Positions 56,723 through 64,000 of a stretch of 64,000 nt of DNA are shown here, piece after piece. The translations under genes were made by a program, and so were the position numbers. The DNA is from Astrobacterium formosum. GTDB lineage: Bacteria; Pseudomonadota; Alphaproteobacteria; Rhizobiales; Xanthobacteraceae. Position 1 is the stretch's first letter; every line of letters begins with the position of its first letter. Where the stretch lies: contig JAVDCA010000023.1 in NCBI GenBank assembly GCA_030848545.1, positions 60,115 to 124,114 on the forward strand. Direction: 5' to 3'. The notes below the pieces were generated by a model that was not told the DNA's origin, made no database searches, and was given only the letters and a program-made list of their open reading frames with translations.

Positions 56723-56822
56723 CTTCCCCTCGCCCGCGCGTGCCACATCCCCGATGACGACGCGCGCAATCCACGCGTCCGGCCCGGCCGTCCGGGTTCG
56801 GCGGTCCGGCCGGGCCGCAGCG

Positions 56823-57023
56823 TCACTGCCGCGTGCTACCGCCGGTGACGTTGCCGTCCTTGGCGAAGATGAGCGCCATGCCGCCGGTGATCAGGCCGAT
56901 GGCGACCTGCGGGTCGACCGGCGCCTGGCCGGCGATCTTGACGCCCAACAACGACGCGACGCCGAGCCCGACGGTGAGCGCGCCGCCGGCGGTCGTCTTC
57001 CAGTTCGACAGAAAGGATTTCAT
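56823..57023 (-). CDS. Small holin-like phage membrane protein
   Basis: 66 aa. MKSFLSNWKTTAGGALTVGL is followed by two short hydrophobic stretches (GLGVASLLGVKIAG and VAIGLITGGMALIFA) and a polar tail with KDGNVTGGST. This resembles small phage proteins often annotated as holin-like, found with lysozyme genes. A role in lysis timing is inferred from context. Confidence 0.75.
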   Translation of the reverse strand: MKSFLSNWKTTAGGALTVGLGVASLLGVKIAGQAPVDPQVAIGLITGGMALIFAKDGNVTGGSTRQ

Positions 57024-57087
57024 GGCTTTCCTCTGTTAAGGCGGGAATCCCGGCGGGCCCGGCCGGGCGCGGGTCATGTCGCGCCGA

Positions 57088-57402
57088 TCAGTCGTCGCCG
57101 GGCGCAGCGGGCAGCGCGATGCGGCGCTTCTTGAGGTCGGCGATCAGCAGCCGGTGCATCTCGGTATTCTGCTCGGCCGTGCCGGTGTAGCCCTCGATGC
57201 CGTAGAGCCGGGCCAGGCGGGCGCGCGACTTGAAGTCCGACTCCTTGCCGATCGCCTTGAGGAGATCGACGACGGACGAATCCTCGTCGAGGTCGACCGG
57301 CGCCGCGGCAGCGAGTCTGTCGAGGCGGGCGTCGAGCGTCTCCGGCGGGATGTCGGGGACGAGCAGATCCTGGACGAGATCGAACAGGCGCTTGAGCAAC
57401 AT
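57088..57402 (-). CDS. DUF3597-like phage protein
   Basis: 104 aa. The C-terminal half, VVDLLKAIGKESDFKSRARL then YGIEGYTGTAEQNTEMHRLL, has the DUF3597 pattern (helical, LysM-free, found in phage lysis regions). The N-terminal half is acidic and helical. No enzymatic residues are seen. It is located between the holin-like and exported lysis-region genes. Confidence 0.75.
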   Translation of the reverse strand: MLLKRLFDLVQDLLVPDIPPETLDARLDRLAAAAPVDLDEDSSVVDLLKAIGKESDFKSRARLARLYGIEGYTGTAEQNTEMHRLLIADLKKRRIALPAAPGDD

Positions 57403-57435
57403 GGGTGCGGTCCTTCTTTTGCGGGCGGGTGATGA

Positions 57436-57894
57436 TCAGCGAAGGCAGGCCCGCGCCTGCCGCCGCTGCTTGGGTGTGAGGGCGACGCCGCGATCGCGGC
57501 CGAGCTGCTCGAGCTCGGCCGTCGTCTTGCCGGCGGCGTAGAGCCGGATGGTCCAGCACGGCCACGGCAGGTCGGGCCCGTCGTCGCGTCGCGCCTTGGG
57601 CTTCGGCCTGGCCGGCATCCTGGGTTTCGTGGCCGGTGGCGCCGCCGGCGCGGCCAGTGCCGGCGGGCTTGCGGCGATCGGAGCCGTCGGCGCAGGCGCG
57701 CTAAGTGCTGACGCGCTGTGTGCTGGCGCGATCGGTGCCGGCGAGGCGGCCGGCGGCGGCACAGGCCGGCAACGCGACGCATAGAGACGGCAGTATTCCC
57801 GCCCCGCCCACGCCTTGAGCGACGACCAGCTGTCCGCCTGCGCGCCCGCCGTCGCCAACAACAGCGCCAGGCCCGCGAGGGCGAGCCGGGTCAT
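57436..57894 (-). CDS. Exported Pro/Ala-rich phage protein of lysis region
   Basis: 152 aa. The ATG at 57894 overlaps the endolysin stop (ATGA). A signal peptide (MTRLALAGLALLLATAGAQA) precedes WSSLKAWAGREYCRLYASRC, a Pro/Ala linker of about 55 residues and a basic end with a conserved-looking PWPCWTIRLYAAGKTTAELE. Two Cys near each end could form disulfides. It is not recognised; its place and export fit a spanin-like or envelope-acting lysis accessory. Confidence 0.75.
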   Translation of the reverse strand: MTRLALAGLALLLATAGAQADSWSSLKAWAGREYCRLYASRCRPVPPPAASPAPIAPAHSASALSAPAPTAPIAASPPALAAPAAPPATKPRMPARPKPKARRDDGPDLPWPCWTIRLYAAGKTTAELEQLGRDRGVALTPKQRRQARACLR

Positions 57895-59366
57895 GACTTC
57901 GACGCCTTGGTGGCGGTCATCGCCTGCGCCAGGGCGCCGAGGAAGCGCACCCCGAACGTTACGACCGGCGAGGCGAGGCCGGTGCCGCCGGCGACCGCCG
58001 TGATCAGCGGCGCCACTACGGCGGCGACGCTCGCCGCCGTCGCCTCGTCGCCGATCGGCGGCGCGATGGTGCCGGTGGCGACGCCGAGGCCGGACAGGAT
58101 CAGGGCGATCAGCGAGGCGCCGGTGACCATCTTGTCCGACGAGGCGGACGGCGCCGCGGGAGTGGCCGCCGCCGGCGCTACGGACGCCGCCGGCGCGGCG
58201 GGGGTGGCGGAGAGCGTAATCGTCCGCCCCGACCCCAGCACCCGCGCCAGCATCGCCTGGCGGGCGCTGGCGCGCTCCTCCGCCGTCAGGTCGTCCTTGA
58301 TGAGGGCGAACAGCATCATGGCCTCCATGCGGGCGAGCACGGTGCCGACGTCGGCGGGCACGCCGGCGGCCGCGGCGGCGGCCGGCGCGATGACGTCGGG
58401 CAATGTCGGCGCCGGCGCATCGGCGGCGAGGATCTCGACGTCGACCTTGCCTTTGCCGGCAAGACCGATCGCCGCGGCCGTGGCCGGCGTCAGGTCGATG
58501 CCAGCGTCGTTCCTGGGGATGCGGCCATAGTCGTCCGGCGTCTTGGCGAGATACTGGGCCTCGACCCTCGGACGGGCGCCGGTCAGATACCAGTCGTCGG
58601 TCTTGTTCCACGGACCGACGTCGATCACCGGCGCGGTCACGCTGCGGCCGGTGGCCGGATTGGTGATCGTGAGCGTCGGGCGCGGACCGGATATCCGGCA
58701 AGGCAGCGCGACGCCGGGCCGATCCGCCCAGCCGGGCGCCACCTGGCCCCAGCCATAGGCGGGTTCGTTATCGGCCAGGCCGTCCTGGGGCGTGCCATAG
58801 ATGGTGGCGGTGACGCCGTCGACTTTCATGATGGACCTCGTGGGTGAAGAAGACGGGGAAGACGGGGCGGCTTGCACCACCGGCGCCGGCGGCCAGCGCA
58901 TCGCCAGCACCTCGTCGCGGCGGCGGCGCGCACGTGTGACGGCGCCGCCTTGCGGACTCGACTGGTTGCCTCCGATGACGATCAGGGCGCCGTCGGCGGC
59001 GATCTCGTCGAGCGTCGCGACGTGGTGGTCGAAGATCAGGATGGCGCCGGGGCGCGGCTCGGCAAGCGCGGTACCCCAGCTGGTCCAGGCCGCGGCCCAC
59101 AGGAAGCGTGACGTGTCGGTTCGTCCGTAGGGCGGCCGGATGCCGGCCTTCATCACCGCCCACGCCTGCGCCAGACCGCACCATGCCGTTGCGTCGCTCT
59201 TGTAGGCGCGGCAATAGGCCAACATGTCCGGAAAGGCCGCGGCGATGTCGCTGGCGAGCGCGAGCACGGCCGGGTTGTCGCCGACCTTGAATTCCTCGAG
59301 GCCGACGATCGAGCGCATGGCGGCGAGGTGCGCCGGCACGCCGGCGACCGTGAGATCGATCGGCAT
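57891..59366 (-). CDS. Multidomain phage endolysin with fused holin-like tail
   Basis: 491 aa. N-terminal TIGR02594-type (CHAP-like) peptidase domain, about 20-140, with C63 (TAWCGLAQAW), H114/H115 (FDHHVATLD) and N134 (IGGNQSSPQG) as the Cys-His-Asn set. A Ser/Pro/Ala linker leads to an RlpA-like double-psi barrel (185-305) with TLTITNPATGRSVTAPVIDV, GPWNKTDDWYL and LTPATAAAIGL. The C-terminal about 90 residues hold hydrophobic helices (MVTGASLIALILSGLGVATG, APLITAVAGGTG) like a holin. It should cleave peptidoglycan and insert in the membrane. Start at ATG 59366. Confidence 0.88.
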   Translation of the reverse strand: MPIDLTVAGVPAHLAAMRSIVGLEEFKVGDNPAVLALASDIAAAFPDMLAYCRAYKSDATAWCGLAQAWAVMKAGIRPPYGRTDTSRFLWAAAWTSWGTALAEPRPGAILIFDHHVATLDEIAADGALIVIGGNQSSPQGGAVTRARRRRDEVLAMRWPPAPVVQAAPSSPSSSPTRSIMKVDGVTATIYGTPQDGLADNEPAYGWGQVAPGWADRPGVALPCRISGPRPTLTITNPATGRSVTAPVIDVGPWNKTDDWYLTGARPRVEAQYLAKTPDDYGRIPRNDAGIDLTPATAAAIGLAGKGKVDVEILAADAPAPTLPDVIAPAAAAAAGVPADVGTVLARMEAMMLFALIKDDLTAEERASARQAMLARVLGSGRTITLSATPAAPAASVAPAAATPAAPSASSDKMVTGASLIALILSGLGVATGTIAPPIGDEATAASVAAVVAPLITAVAGGTGLASPVVTFGVRFLGALAQAMTATKASKS

Positions 59367-59395
59367 GGTGGTCTCCTCGAAGGAGATGGTTCAGC

Positions 59396-61399
59396 TCAAG
59401 GACCGTTCGTTGCGGCGGTCACGTCGATGCCGGAATTGATGACCTTATTGGTCCCGTAACCCGACACATTGTTGATCGCCACATACCCGTTCGTGGTGTG
59501 GTTTCCGATCGCGATGCCGTACCCCGTCTGGGTGCCGACGCCCGCAATCGTGTTGCCCACTACGTTGATGGCCGTGGCGCCGTCGATCTGTATCCCGTTG
59601 GTCGAGTTCGTGTTTCTGATCACGTTCGATGAGACGTTGATGATCTGCGCCCATTCCCGCGTGTCGGTGACCATAATGGCGATGCCGGCCTGACCGCCGT
59701 TCTTCGTGCCGATCTGGTTGCCCATGATCGAGATGTGCTGCATGTACCCCGACGAACTGCTCTGGTTTTGCATCAGGACGCACCACGTGCACCCCTCGAT
59801 CGAATTGCCGTGCAGGAGTAGCGATGACGAGGTGGCGCCGCCGAGCGAAGCGAAGAGATGAAAGCCGACGTTGAACGCCAGGATCTTGTTCTCGTAGTAT
59901 TTCCAACCGCCGCCGGAGATCTGATAGATGCCAGCCCCGACGTCGTTGAGCGGGCCGGTGTTGATGAAGTGACAGCCGATGACGACGCTGTCGCCGGCAT
60001 CGACGCCGAGCGGGGCTGACACGCTGATGCCCGCAAAGCCGCAGTCGAGGAAGTCGCAACCGAGGATCCGCGTCGCCGTCGCGTTGGCACAGGCGATCCC
60101 GACCGATGAGGTGAAGAACTTGCAGTCTGAAACGAGGCTGTTCGAATTGACGTGCGACGCATCGCCGAGCATCAATGCCGTGGCCGCCGGCGCCGAGATT
60201 GCCAGATGTTCGAGCGTGACGCTCTGGTAGCCGCCGGAGAATGTGAGGCCGTTGACGCCGCTGTCGAACAAGATGAAAGAGGCATTCTTGCCGGCACCGA
60301 TCAGGCGCAGGTTGCCGGTCACGATCAGCTGAGCGCTGGTGCGGAAATTTCCCGCCGGCACACGCAGCGGCACCCCGAGGGCGATCGCCGCCGCGACGCC
60401 GGCGCTGAGGGCCGCGGCGCAGTCCGTCGACCCGTTTCCGACGGCACCGAACATGCGCACGTCGAGATCCGGCGACGCGATCTCCCACCACCCGCCATTG
60501 CTGGAGTCCGTGCTTCCGTCGGGCAGGAAGCGATCCGTCGATCGGAATCGGCCGCCGTGACTCGGCTGCGCCGAAACACGCTTGTAGGCTGCACCACCTA
60601 GGTCGCCGGCCGCGGCGTAGCCGGAGGTCCAGATCGCCTTGACGGCGGCCGGGATGGTCGCGGCCACGGCGCTGGTGCGGCTAAGGTAGATCGGCATATT
60701 GGCTTGGAAGGCGGCGTCTGCGGCGTAGCCCTGCGCCGCCGACGCCGCCGCTTCCGCTGCTGTCTTGGCGGCCTGTGCGGCCGTTGCCGCAGCTTCCGCG
60801 GCCGCCACAACCGCGGCCGAGGCCTGGTCGGACAGCATCACGAAGGTCGTGCCGCTCTGGTAGCCGGCGACACGACCGCCGGCGACGAGCCCGCCGATCG
60901 CCGGATCGTTGCCCGACGACGTCTTGATGGTCAGGGCAGCCGTATCGTTGAATACGACCGTGACCGGTGACGCCGTGTTGGTGGCGACAATCGGCAACGA
61001 GATCAGCTGCGCCGACGAGACCGGCAAGAGCGTCGTCGCCACGATGGCGTTGGCTGTGCCCGCGCCGGCGTTGACGGCGACCTGGAACGAGTAGCCGGGA
61101 ATGTCGGCGATCCGCGTCCACGATCCGGTACCGGAGGCGCCGTTCTTGCGGTAGACGCCGTTGTTGGCCACGGTCGCATCACCGATCACCGTGGCGGCAG
61201 CGTTGGCGGCGTGGGCGAGGTCCGCATCCAAAGATGCCTTGCTTGTATATAAATTTCCCGACTGCATGGCCAATTCAACCATGCGCTCAAGTTCGGTGCC
61301 CCAGAGCTGAGTTTCGCCCATGTCGGCGCCACGCAGAGCGCCGCCGGCCGTCACAGGCGAAAAGATGTCGCGCGCTGAGCGCGTGAGCGGGAGCGTCAT
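59396..61399 (-). CDS. Phage tail fibre with pectate-lyase-like beta-helix
   Basis: 667 aa. The N-terminal about 50 residues attach to the tail (MTLPLTRSARDIFSPVTAGG). An Ala-rich coiled coil (about 225-262) follows. The C-terminal half, about 320-640, is a right-handed beta-helix of the Pectate_lyase_3 kind: VRMFGAVGNGSTDCAAALSA, then repeats such as SDCKFFTSSVGIACANAT and NVSSNVIRNTNSTNGIQIDG. It is a receptor-binding fibre that may also cut surface polysaccharide. The gene is 25 bp after the tail tip gene. Confidence 0.88.
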   Translation of the reverse strand: MTLPLTRSARDIFSPVTAGGALRGADMGETQLWGTELERMVELAMQSGNLYTSKASLDADLAHAANAAATVIGDATVANNGVYRKNGASGTGSWTRIADIPGYSFQVAVNAGAGTANAIVATTLLPVSSAQLISLPIVATNTASPVTVVFNDTAALTIKTSSGNDPAIGGLVAGGRVAGYQSGTTFVMLSDQASAAVVAAAEAAATAAQAAKTAAEAAASAAQGYAADAAFQANMPIYLSRTSAVAATIPAAVKAIWTSGYAAAGDLGGAAYKRVSAQPSHGGRFRSTDRFLPDGSTDSSNGGWWEIASPDLDVRMFGAVGNGSTDCAAALSAGVAAAIALGVPLRVPAGNFRTSAQLIVTGNLRLIGAGKNASFILFDSGVNGLTFSGGYQSVTLEHLAISAPAATALMLGDASHVNSNSLVSDCKFFTSSVGIACANATATRILGCDFLDCGFAGISVSAPLGVDAGDSVVIGCHFINTGPLNDVGAGIYQISGGGWKYYENKILAFNVGFHLFASLGGATSSSLLLHGNSIEGCTWCVLMQNQSSSSGYMQHISIMGNQIGTKNGGQAGIAIMVTDTREWAQIINVSSNVIRNTNSTNGIQIDGATAINVVGNTIAGVGTQTGYGIAIGNHTTNGYVAINNVSGYGTNKVINSGIDVTAATNGP

Positions 61400-61424
61400 C
61401 GTTGTATCCTTCGGTATATGGCGT

Positions 61425-63518
61425 TTAGGTTGTCACGATCGCCGAACCGAGGCCGGCCCCGTTGAAAGCCTGCGCGGTCCAGGTATCGTCCGCGCCATAG
61501 TGGGTGATGTCGACCATCTGGCCGGGCTCGACCACATAGGGTGTCTCCGGCGCGCCCGGCCCGGTCGCGACGATCGTGTGGACGTTGAGACCGGTCGGCG
61601 CCGTGATGTCGATGCGAAAGCCGGTGATGCCTTCGGTGACGATGGGAGTCTTTGAGATCGCCGGCGCCGCCGGGGCAACCGGATCGGGAGCGGCAAACAG
61701 CACATCGAGATAGGGCGAGAAATTGGATCCGTTGCCGTCGTCGTCGAAGCCGCGCACACGAAATTCCAGATGGGCGCCTGCGAACGTCCCGGCGGCCGTC
61801 GCATGGGTGCCGATGGCCGCAGAGGAGGTCTCGGACATGGACGTCCACGACCCCGGCGTCGCACCCGAATAGACGCGGAATTGTGCCTCCGCGATGGTGG
61901 CGCCGGCGGGAAGCACATAGGCGAGCCGCACCTTCCCCGGCACCACGCCGGCGCCCCACGGCACGGCCGGCTGAGGCAGGCCGCCGAAGAGGGCGAGGTC
62001 CGGGGTCGGGGTCGGCGCCGCCGCCTCGTCCACGGCCGGGTTCCAGGCCGTCAGACCTGGAAAGACCGCGAACGGGATCTCGACCGCGCCGGCGCCGTCG
62101 TCGATGCGCGGCGGCGAGATGGCGCAGGTCGCCGTCATGTCGAGATCCGGGAACTCGATGGCGGCGGTGCGGCACCCCCATGCGGAGACGCCGACCCAGT
62201 TGGTGACGACGACGCCCTGGTCGCTCCGCGCCAAGGCAAAGATGCGCCGCGCGATGCGCTGCGCCTGCGCGGCCGACGGGCACATCTTGAGTTCGACGGT
62301 CTTGGTCTTGGTGCCGAAGCGGTCGACCTCGTCGTCGATCTTCGCCCAGCCGATGCCGGTCATGTCGATCTCGGTGATCGAATACTCGCGTTCCGGGCTG
62401 TAGTATTTGACGATGCAGACATTGGGGCGCTCGACCGCTTCCGGCCCGGAGCGGGTCTTGATGTCGATGATGTGGCGCAGCGGCAGCGTGATCTCGGGGT
62501 CCGGATCGTCGTCCACCAGGCGAATGCCGAGCTTGTCGCCAGGGCGCGGCACGATCTCGGCGCCGGCCGACATCAGCGCCTCGGCGAGCACGGTCGCCCG
62601 TGGCGTCTCGCTCGACCAGATTCCCCACAGCCGCGATCGCTTTTCCGTCCCGGTCAGTGTCGCGACCAGCTCATCGGCCTTGGTGGCTTCCGCTGCGACG
62701 AACGGCATGTCGAAATCGGCGAGGCTCAACTCATCGAAGGTGAGCGCGATGTGCAGGCATGCCAGGATACCGTTGTCCGACCACGCGGTCGCGCCAATGC
62801 GCGGATCGTACAGCGGCTCGCCGGCCTGCACGCGCTCGTATTCAGGCGGCCCGCTCTGATAGAGCTTGAGGAACAGGTCGTTCTGCAGGCCCGGGCTGAT
62901 GTAGAGTAGGAGCGTCTGGGCGATGCCGCGCACGCGGTGATCGGCAGTCCAGATGCTGGGGAACTCAGAGATCAGCTGCGGCCACGCGGTTTCGCTGCCG
63001 TCGCCCGGCTTCGAATGCACCTGCACCCAGGACACGCCGGCATGCACCCAGGGCGGCGACTGGACGGTGCCGTCCGGATCGACCAGCACTTCACGCCCGC
63101 CGAGATAGTGGGTGATATCGCCGCTGATCGGACCGCGGCTGTTGGCGATCACCCGCCAGCGGTTGTCGCCATTGGTGGCTCCAAATATTTTCAGGCCGCC
63201 AATCCGCACGCGGCCGATGGCGCGCAGCTCCGGCGCTTCGGCCGATTCGAAGGTCGACTTGGCGTCGGTCGGATTGACAGACGACGCATTCTGCCCCGAC
63301 GGCGAAAGGATCGAGCTCAGAGCGATCGAGCCGCCGACCACCACAGCGGTGGCGATTGCCTGGGCAATGGTGATCGTCGTTGCTCCGATGGTGAAGAGCG
63401 TCGCACCCGTCGCCGGAAGGAGCGCCGTCACAACTGCGGCGGTGATGCTGATCGGATCGGCGGCGGCCGCAGCGGTGGACGCCGACAACATCACCATGGC
63501 GATCAGGAACGTCGTCAC
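61425..63518 (-). CDS. Phage tail tip/host-specificity protein (J-like)
   Basis: 697 aa from a GTG at 63518 that overlaps the TGA of the upstream gene (GTGA), with TGGAGGG upstream. A hydrophobic N-terminus (LIAMVMLSASTAAAAADPIS and TTITIAQAIATAVVVGGSIALS) is followed by the GLKIFGATNGDNRWRVIA and ITHYLGGREVLVDPDGTVQS strand regions seen in TipJ-type tail proteins. Fibronectin-III-like modules lie in the C-terminal third (GKVRLAYVLPAGATIAEAQF and AHLEFRVRGFDDDGNGSNFS). It forms the tail hub that contacts the host. Confidence 0.85.
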   Translation of the reverse strand: MTTFLIAMVMLSASTAAAAADPISITAAVVTALLPATGATLFTIGATTITIAQAIATAVVVGGSIALSSILSPSGQNASSVNPTDAKSTFESAEAPELRAIGRVRIGGLKIFGATNGDNRWRVIANSRGPISGDITHYLGGREVLVDPDGTVQSPPWVHAGVSWVQVHSKPGDGSETAWPQLISEFPSIWTADHRVRGIAQTLLLYISPGLQNDLFLKLYQSGPPEYERVQAGEPLYDPRIGATAWSDNGILACLHIALTFDELSLADFDMPFVAAEATKADELVATLTGTEKRSRLWGIWSSETPRATVLAEALMSAGAEIVPRPGDKLGIRLVDDDPDPEITLPLRHIIDIKTRSGPEAVERPNVCIVKYYSPEREYSITEIDMTGIGWAKIDDEVDRFGTKTKTVELKMCPSAAQAQRIARRIFALARSDQGVVVTNWVGVSAWGCRTAAIEFPDLDMTATCAISPPRIDDGAGAVEIPFAVFPGLTAWNPAVDEAAAPTPTPDLALFGGLPQPAVPWGAGVVPGKVRLAYVLPAGATIAEAQFRVYSGATPGSWTSMSETSSAAIGTHATAAGTFAGAHLEFRVRGFDDDGNGSNFSPYLDVLFAAPDPVAPAAPAISKTPIVTEGITGFRIDITAPTGLNVHTIVATGPGAPETPYVVEPGQMVDITHYGADDTWTAQAFNGAGLGSAIVTT

Positions 63519-63913
63519 GGTACCCTCCAGGCGCCGACGATCGTAGAGATGCGGGGGCTCATGAACGAGACGCCGGTGTCGGTGCGCACGCAACAGATTC
63601 CCGCGGTCGCGAAGATCACGCCGGCGGGGCCGAAGCTCATCTCGACGAGGCCGACATCGCCGAGCGTCGGGGCCCCGGTCGGCGCCAGGCCGTGGCGGAC
63701 GGCGAGATCGTTCCACAGCGCCGGCAGGCCGCCGGCGCCCACGATGATCGCCTGCGCGTCCCGGCGCGACGCGTAGGCGGGCACCGCGACGTCCATATGA
63801 GCCGCGCGCGTGATCCAGACGCGAACCCATGCGCAACAGTCGTCGACGCCCCACGTGACCGGCTTGTCGCGCAGGCTCGCCACGAATTCGGCAAGCTGTT
63901 CGGACCGGCTCAC
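63515..63913 (-). CDS. DUF6950/NlpC-P60-like phage tail protein
   Basis: 132 aa from a GTG at 63913 overlapping the TGA of the previous gene. TWGVDDCCAWVRVWITRAA carries the catalytic-type Cys of NlpC/P60-like proteins, with GLPALWNDLAVRHGL and TLGDVGLVEMSFGPAGVIFA as DUF6950 features. It is the tail-associated peptidase that usually precedes the tail tip gene in siphophages and gene transfer agents. Second catalytic residues are not evident by eye. Confidence 0.82.
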   Translation of the reverse strand: MSRSEQLAEFVASLRDKPVTWGVDDCCAWVRVWITRAAHMDVAVPAYASRRDAQAIIVGAGGLPALWNDLAVRHGLAPTGAPTLGDVGLVEMSFGPAGVIFATAGICCVRTDTGVSFMSPRISTIVGAWRVP

Positions 63914-64000
63914 GACCAGCTCTCCGAGACCTTGACGCCGACGAACTCCAGCCCGCGGTCGCCCGGATATCGCCGCTTCTGGTCAGCGTCGTTCCAGCGC
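63910..64000 (-). CDS. C-terminal fragment of phage tail-assembly protein
   Basis: Only the last 30 codons are inside the window, ending at TGA 63910-63912 and overlapping the next gene's GTG. The tail includes KRRYPGDRGLEFVGVKVSES. No family can be named with confidence; position before the NlpC-like gene suggests a tail-assembly protein. Confidence 0.65.
   Translation of the reverse strand, partial: RWNDADQKRRYPGDRGLEFVGVKVSESWS

Larger units (their letters stand above)
55559..64000. mobile_element. Prophage end (tail and lysis module), continues past window
   Basis: Directly after the tRNA-Pro the gene style changes to compact overlapping genes read from the right edge towards the tRNA: an unidentified tail-assembly protein end, DUF6950/NlpC-like, tail tip, tail fibre, endolysin, exported lysis-region protein, DUF3597, a holin-like protein, DUF6127 and small proteins. 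This is the late end of a tailed phage or phage-derived element. No integrase is seen in this part; it and the other attachment site should lie beyond 64 kb. Integration at the tRNA 3' end is inferred from position. Confidence 0.8.

Noticed and set aside
61425..63913. Gene transfer agent rather than prophage
   Set aside because: The NlpC-like then tail-tip order resembles gene transfer agents, but the separate tail fibre, endolysin and holin genes and the tRNA junction fit a prophage better. Not fully excluded without the head genes.

Overview
The window is GC-rich, densely coding DNA from an alphaproteobacterium, most likely of the order Hyphomicrobiales (Rhizobiales; Bradyrhizobium/Xanthobacteraceae-like). 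The pointers are the nnr-glnB-glnA order, the rplM-rpsI pair beside a PaaI thioesterase, an enoyl-CoA hydratase and a YccU-like CoA-binding gene, ctaA beside a DUF2842 gene, several Bug/TctC binding proteins, and short palindromic repeats of the 'cattgcgag...ctcgcaatg' kind. Taxonomy is inferred from gene order and protein style only.

Layout. 1-2 kb: the 3' part of an FAD-dependent oxidoreductase gene and an orphan Bug/TctC binding protein. 2.1-5.2 kb: a two-component system whose membrane kinase carries an ethylene-receptor-type sensor domain, divergent from a copper-ligand-poor multicopper-oxidase-fold protein. 5.2-9 kb: nnr, then glnB-glnA behind a clear sigma-54 promoter and ending at a strong terminator. 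9-10.6 kb: AraC regulator and PPOX flavoprotein, divergent. 10.6-17.8 kb: a three-gene RND efflux operon with a divergent TetR gene. 17.9-19.5 kb: a Tat-exported alpha/beta hydrolase divergent from an OhrR-type MarR regulator, with paired palindromes between them. 20-34 kb: a metabolic island. A tctC gene, leuC-leuD-leuB-like genes and tctB-tctA run on one strand. A LysR gene is divergent from them, and two dehydrogenase genes lie beyond it. The pieces of an iron-type ABC importer flank the island: the ATPase on one side, the permease and binding protein on the other.

34-45 kb is mostly core genome: a small membrane protein, a diguanylate cyclase, rpsI and rplM, thioesterase, enoyl-CoA hydratase, a small secreted Cys-rich protein, CoA-binding protein, formamidase-like enzyme, O-acetylhomoserine sulfhydrylase, low-Mr phosphatase, ctaA and a DUF2842 protein. 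45-55.5 kb is an exopolysaccharide cluster: deacetylase, glycosyltransferases, BcsL/CelD-like acyltransferase, a Wzz/Wzc-like chain-length protein, the priming glycosyl-1-phosphate transferase and a Wzy-like polymerase. A tRNA-Pro(GGG) gene overlaps the end of the polymerase gene. From there to the window edge lies one end of a prophage (tail tip, NlpC/P60-like protein, tail fibre, lysis genes), apparently integrated at the tRNA.

The points most worth follow-up are: the bacterial ethylene-receptor-like kinase with every copper/ethylene ligand position kept; the leuCDB-like genes embedded in a tripartite tricarboxylate transporter locus, with a changed substrate-site motif in LeuB and LysR-type palindromes shared by two promoters; and a dispersed palindromic repeat inserted in frame inside ctaA. 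No CRISPR array, rRNA or insertion sequence was seen.
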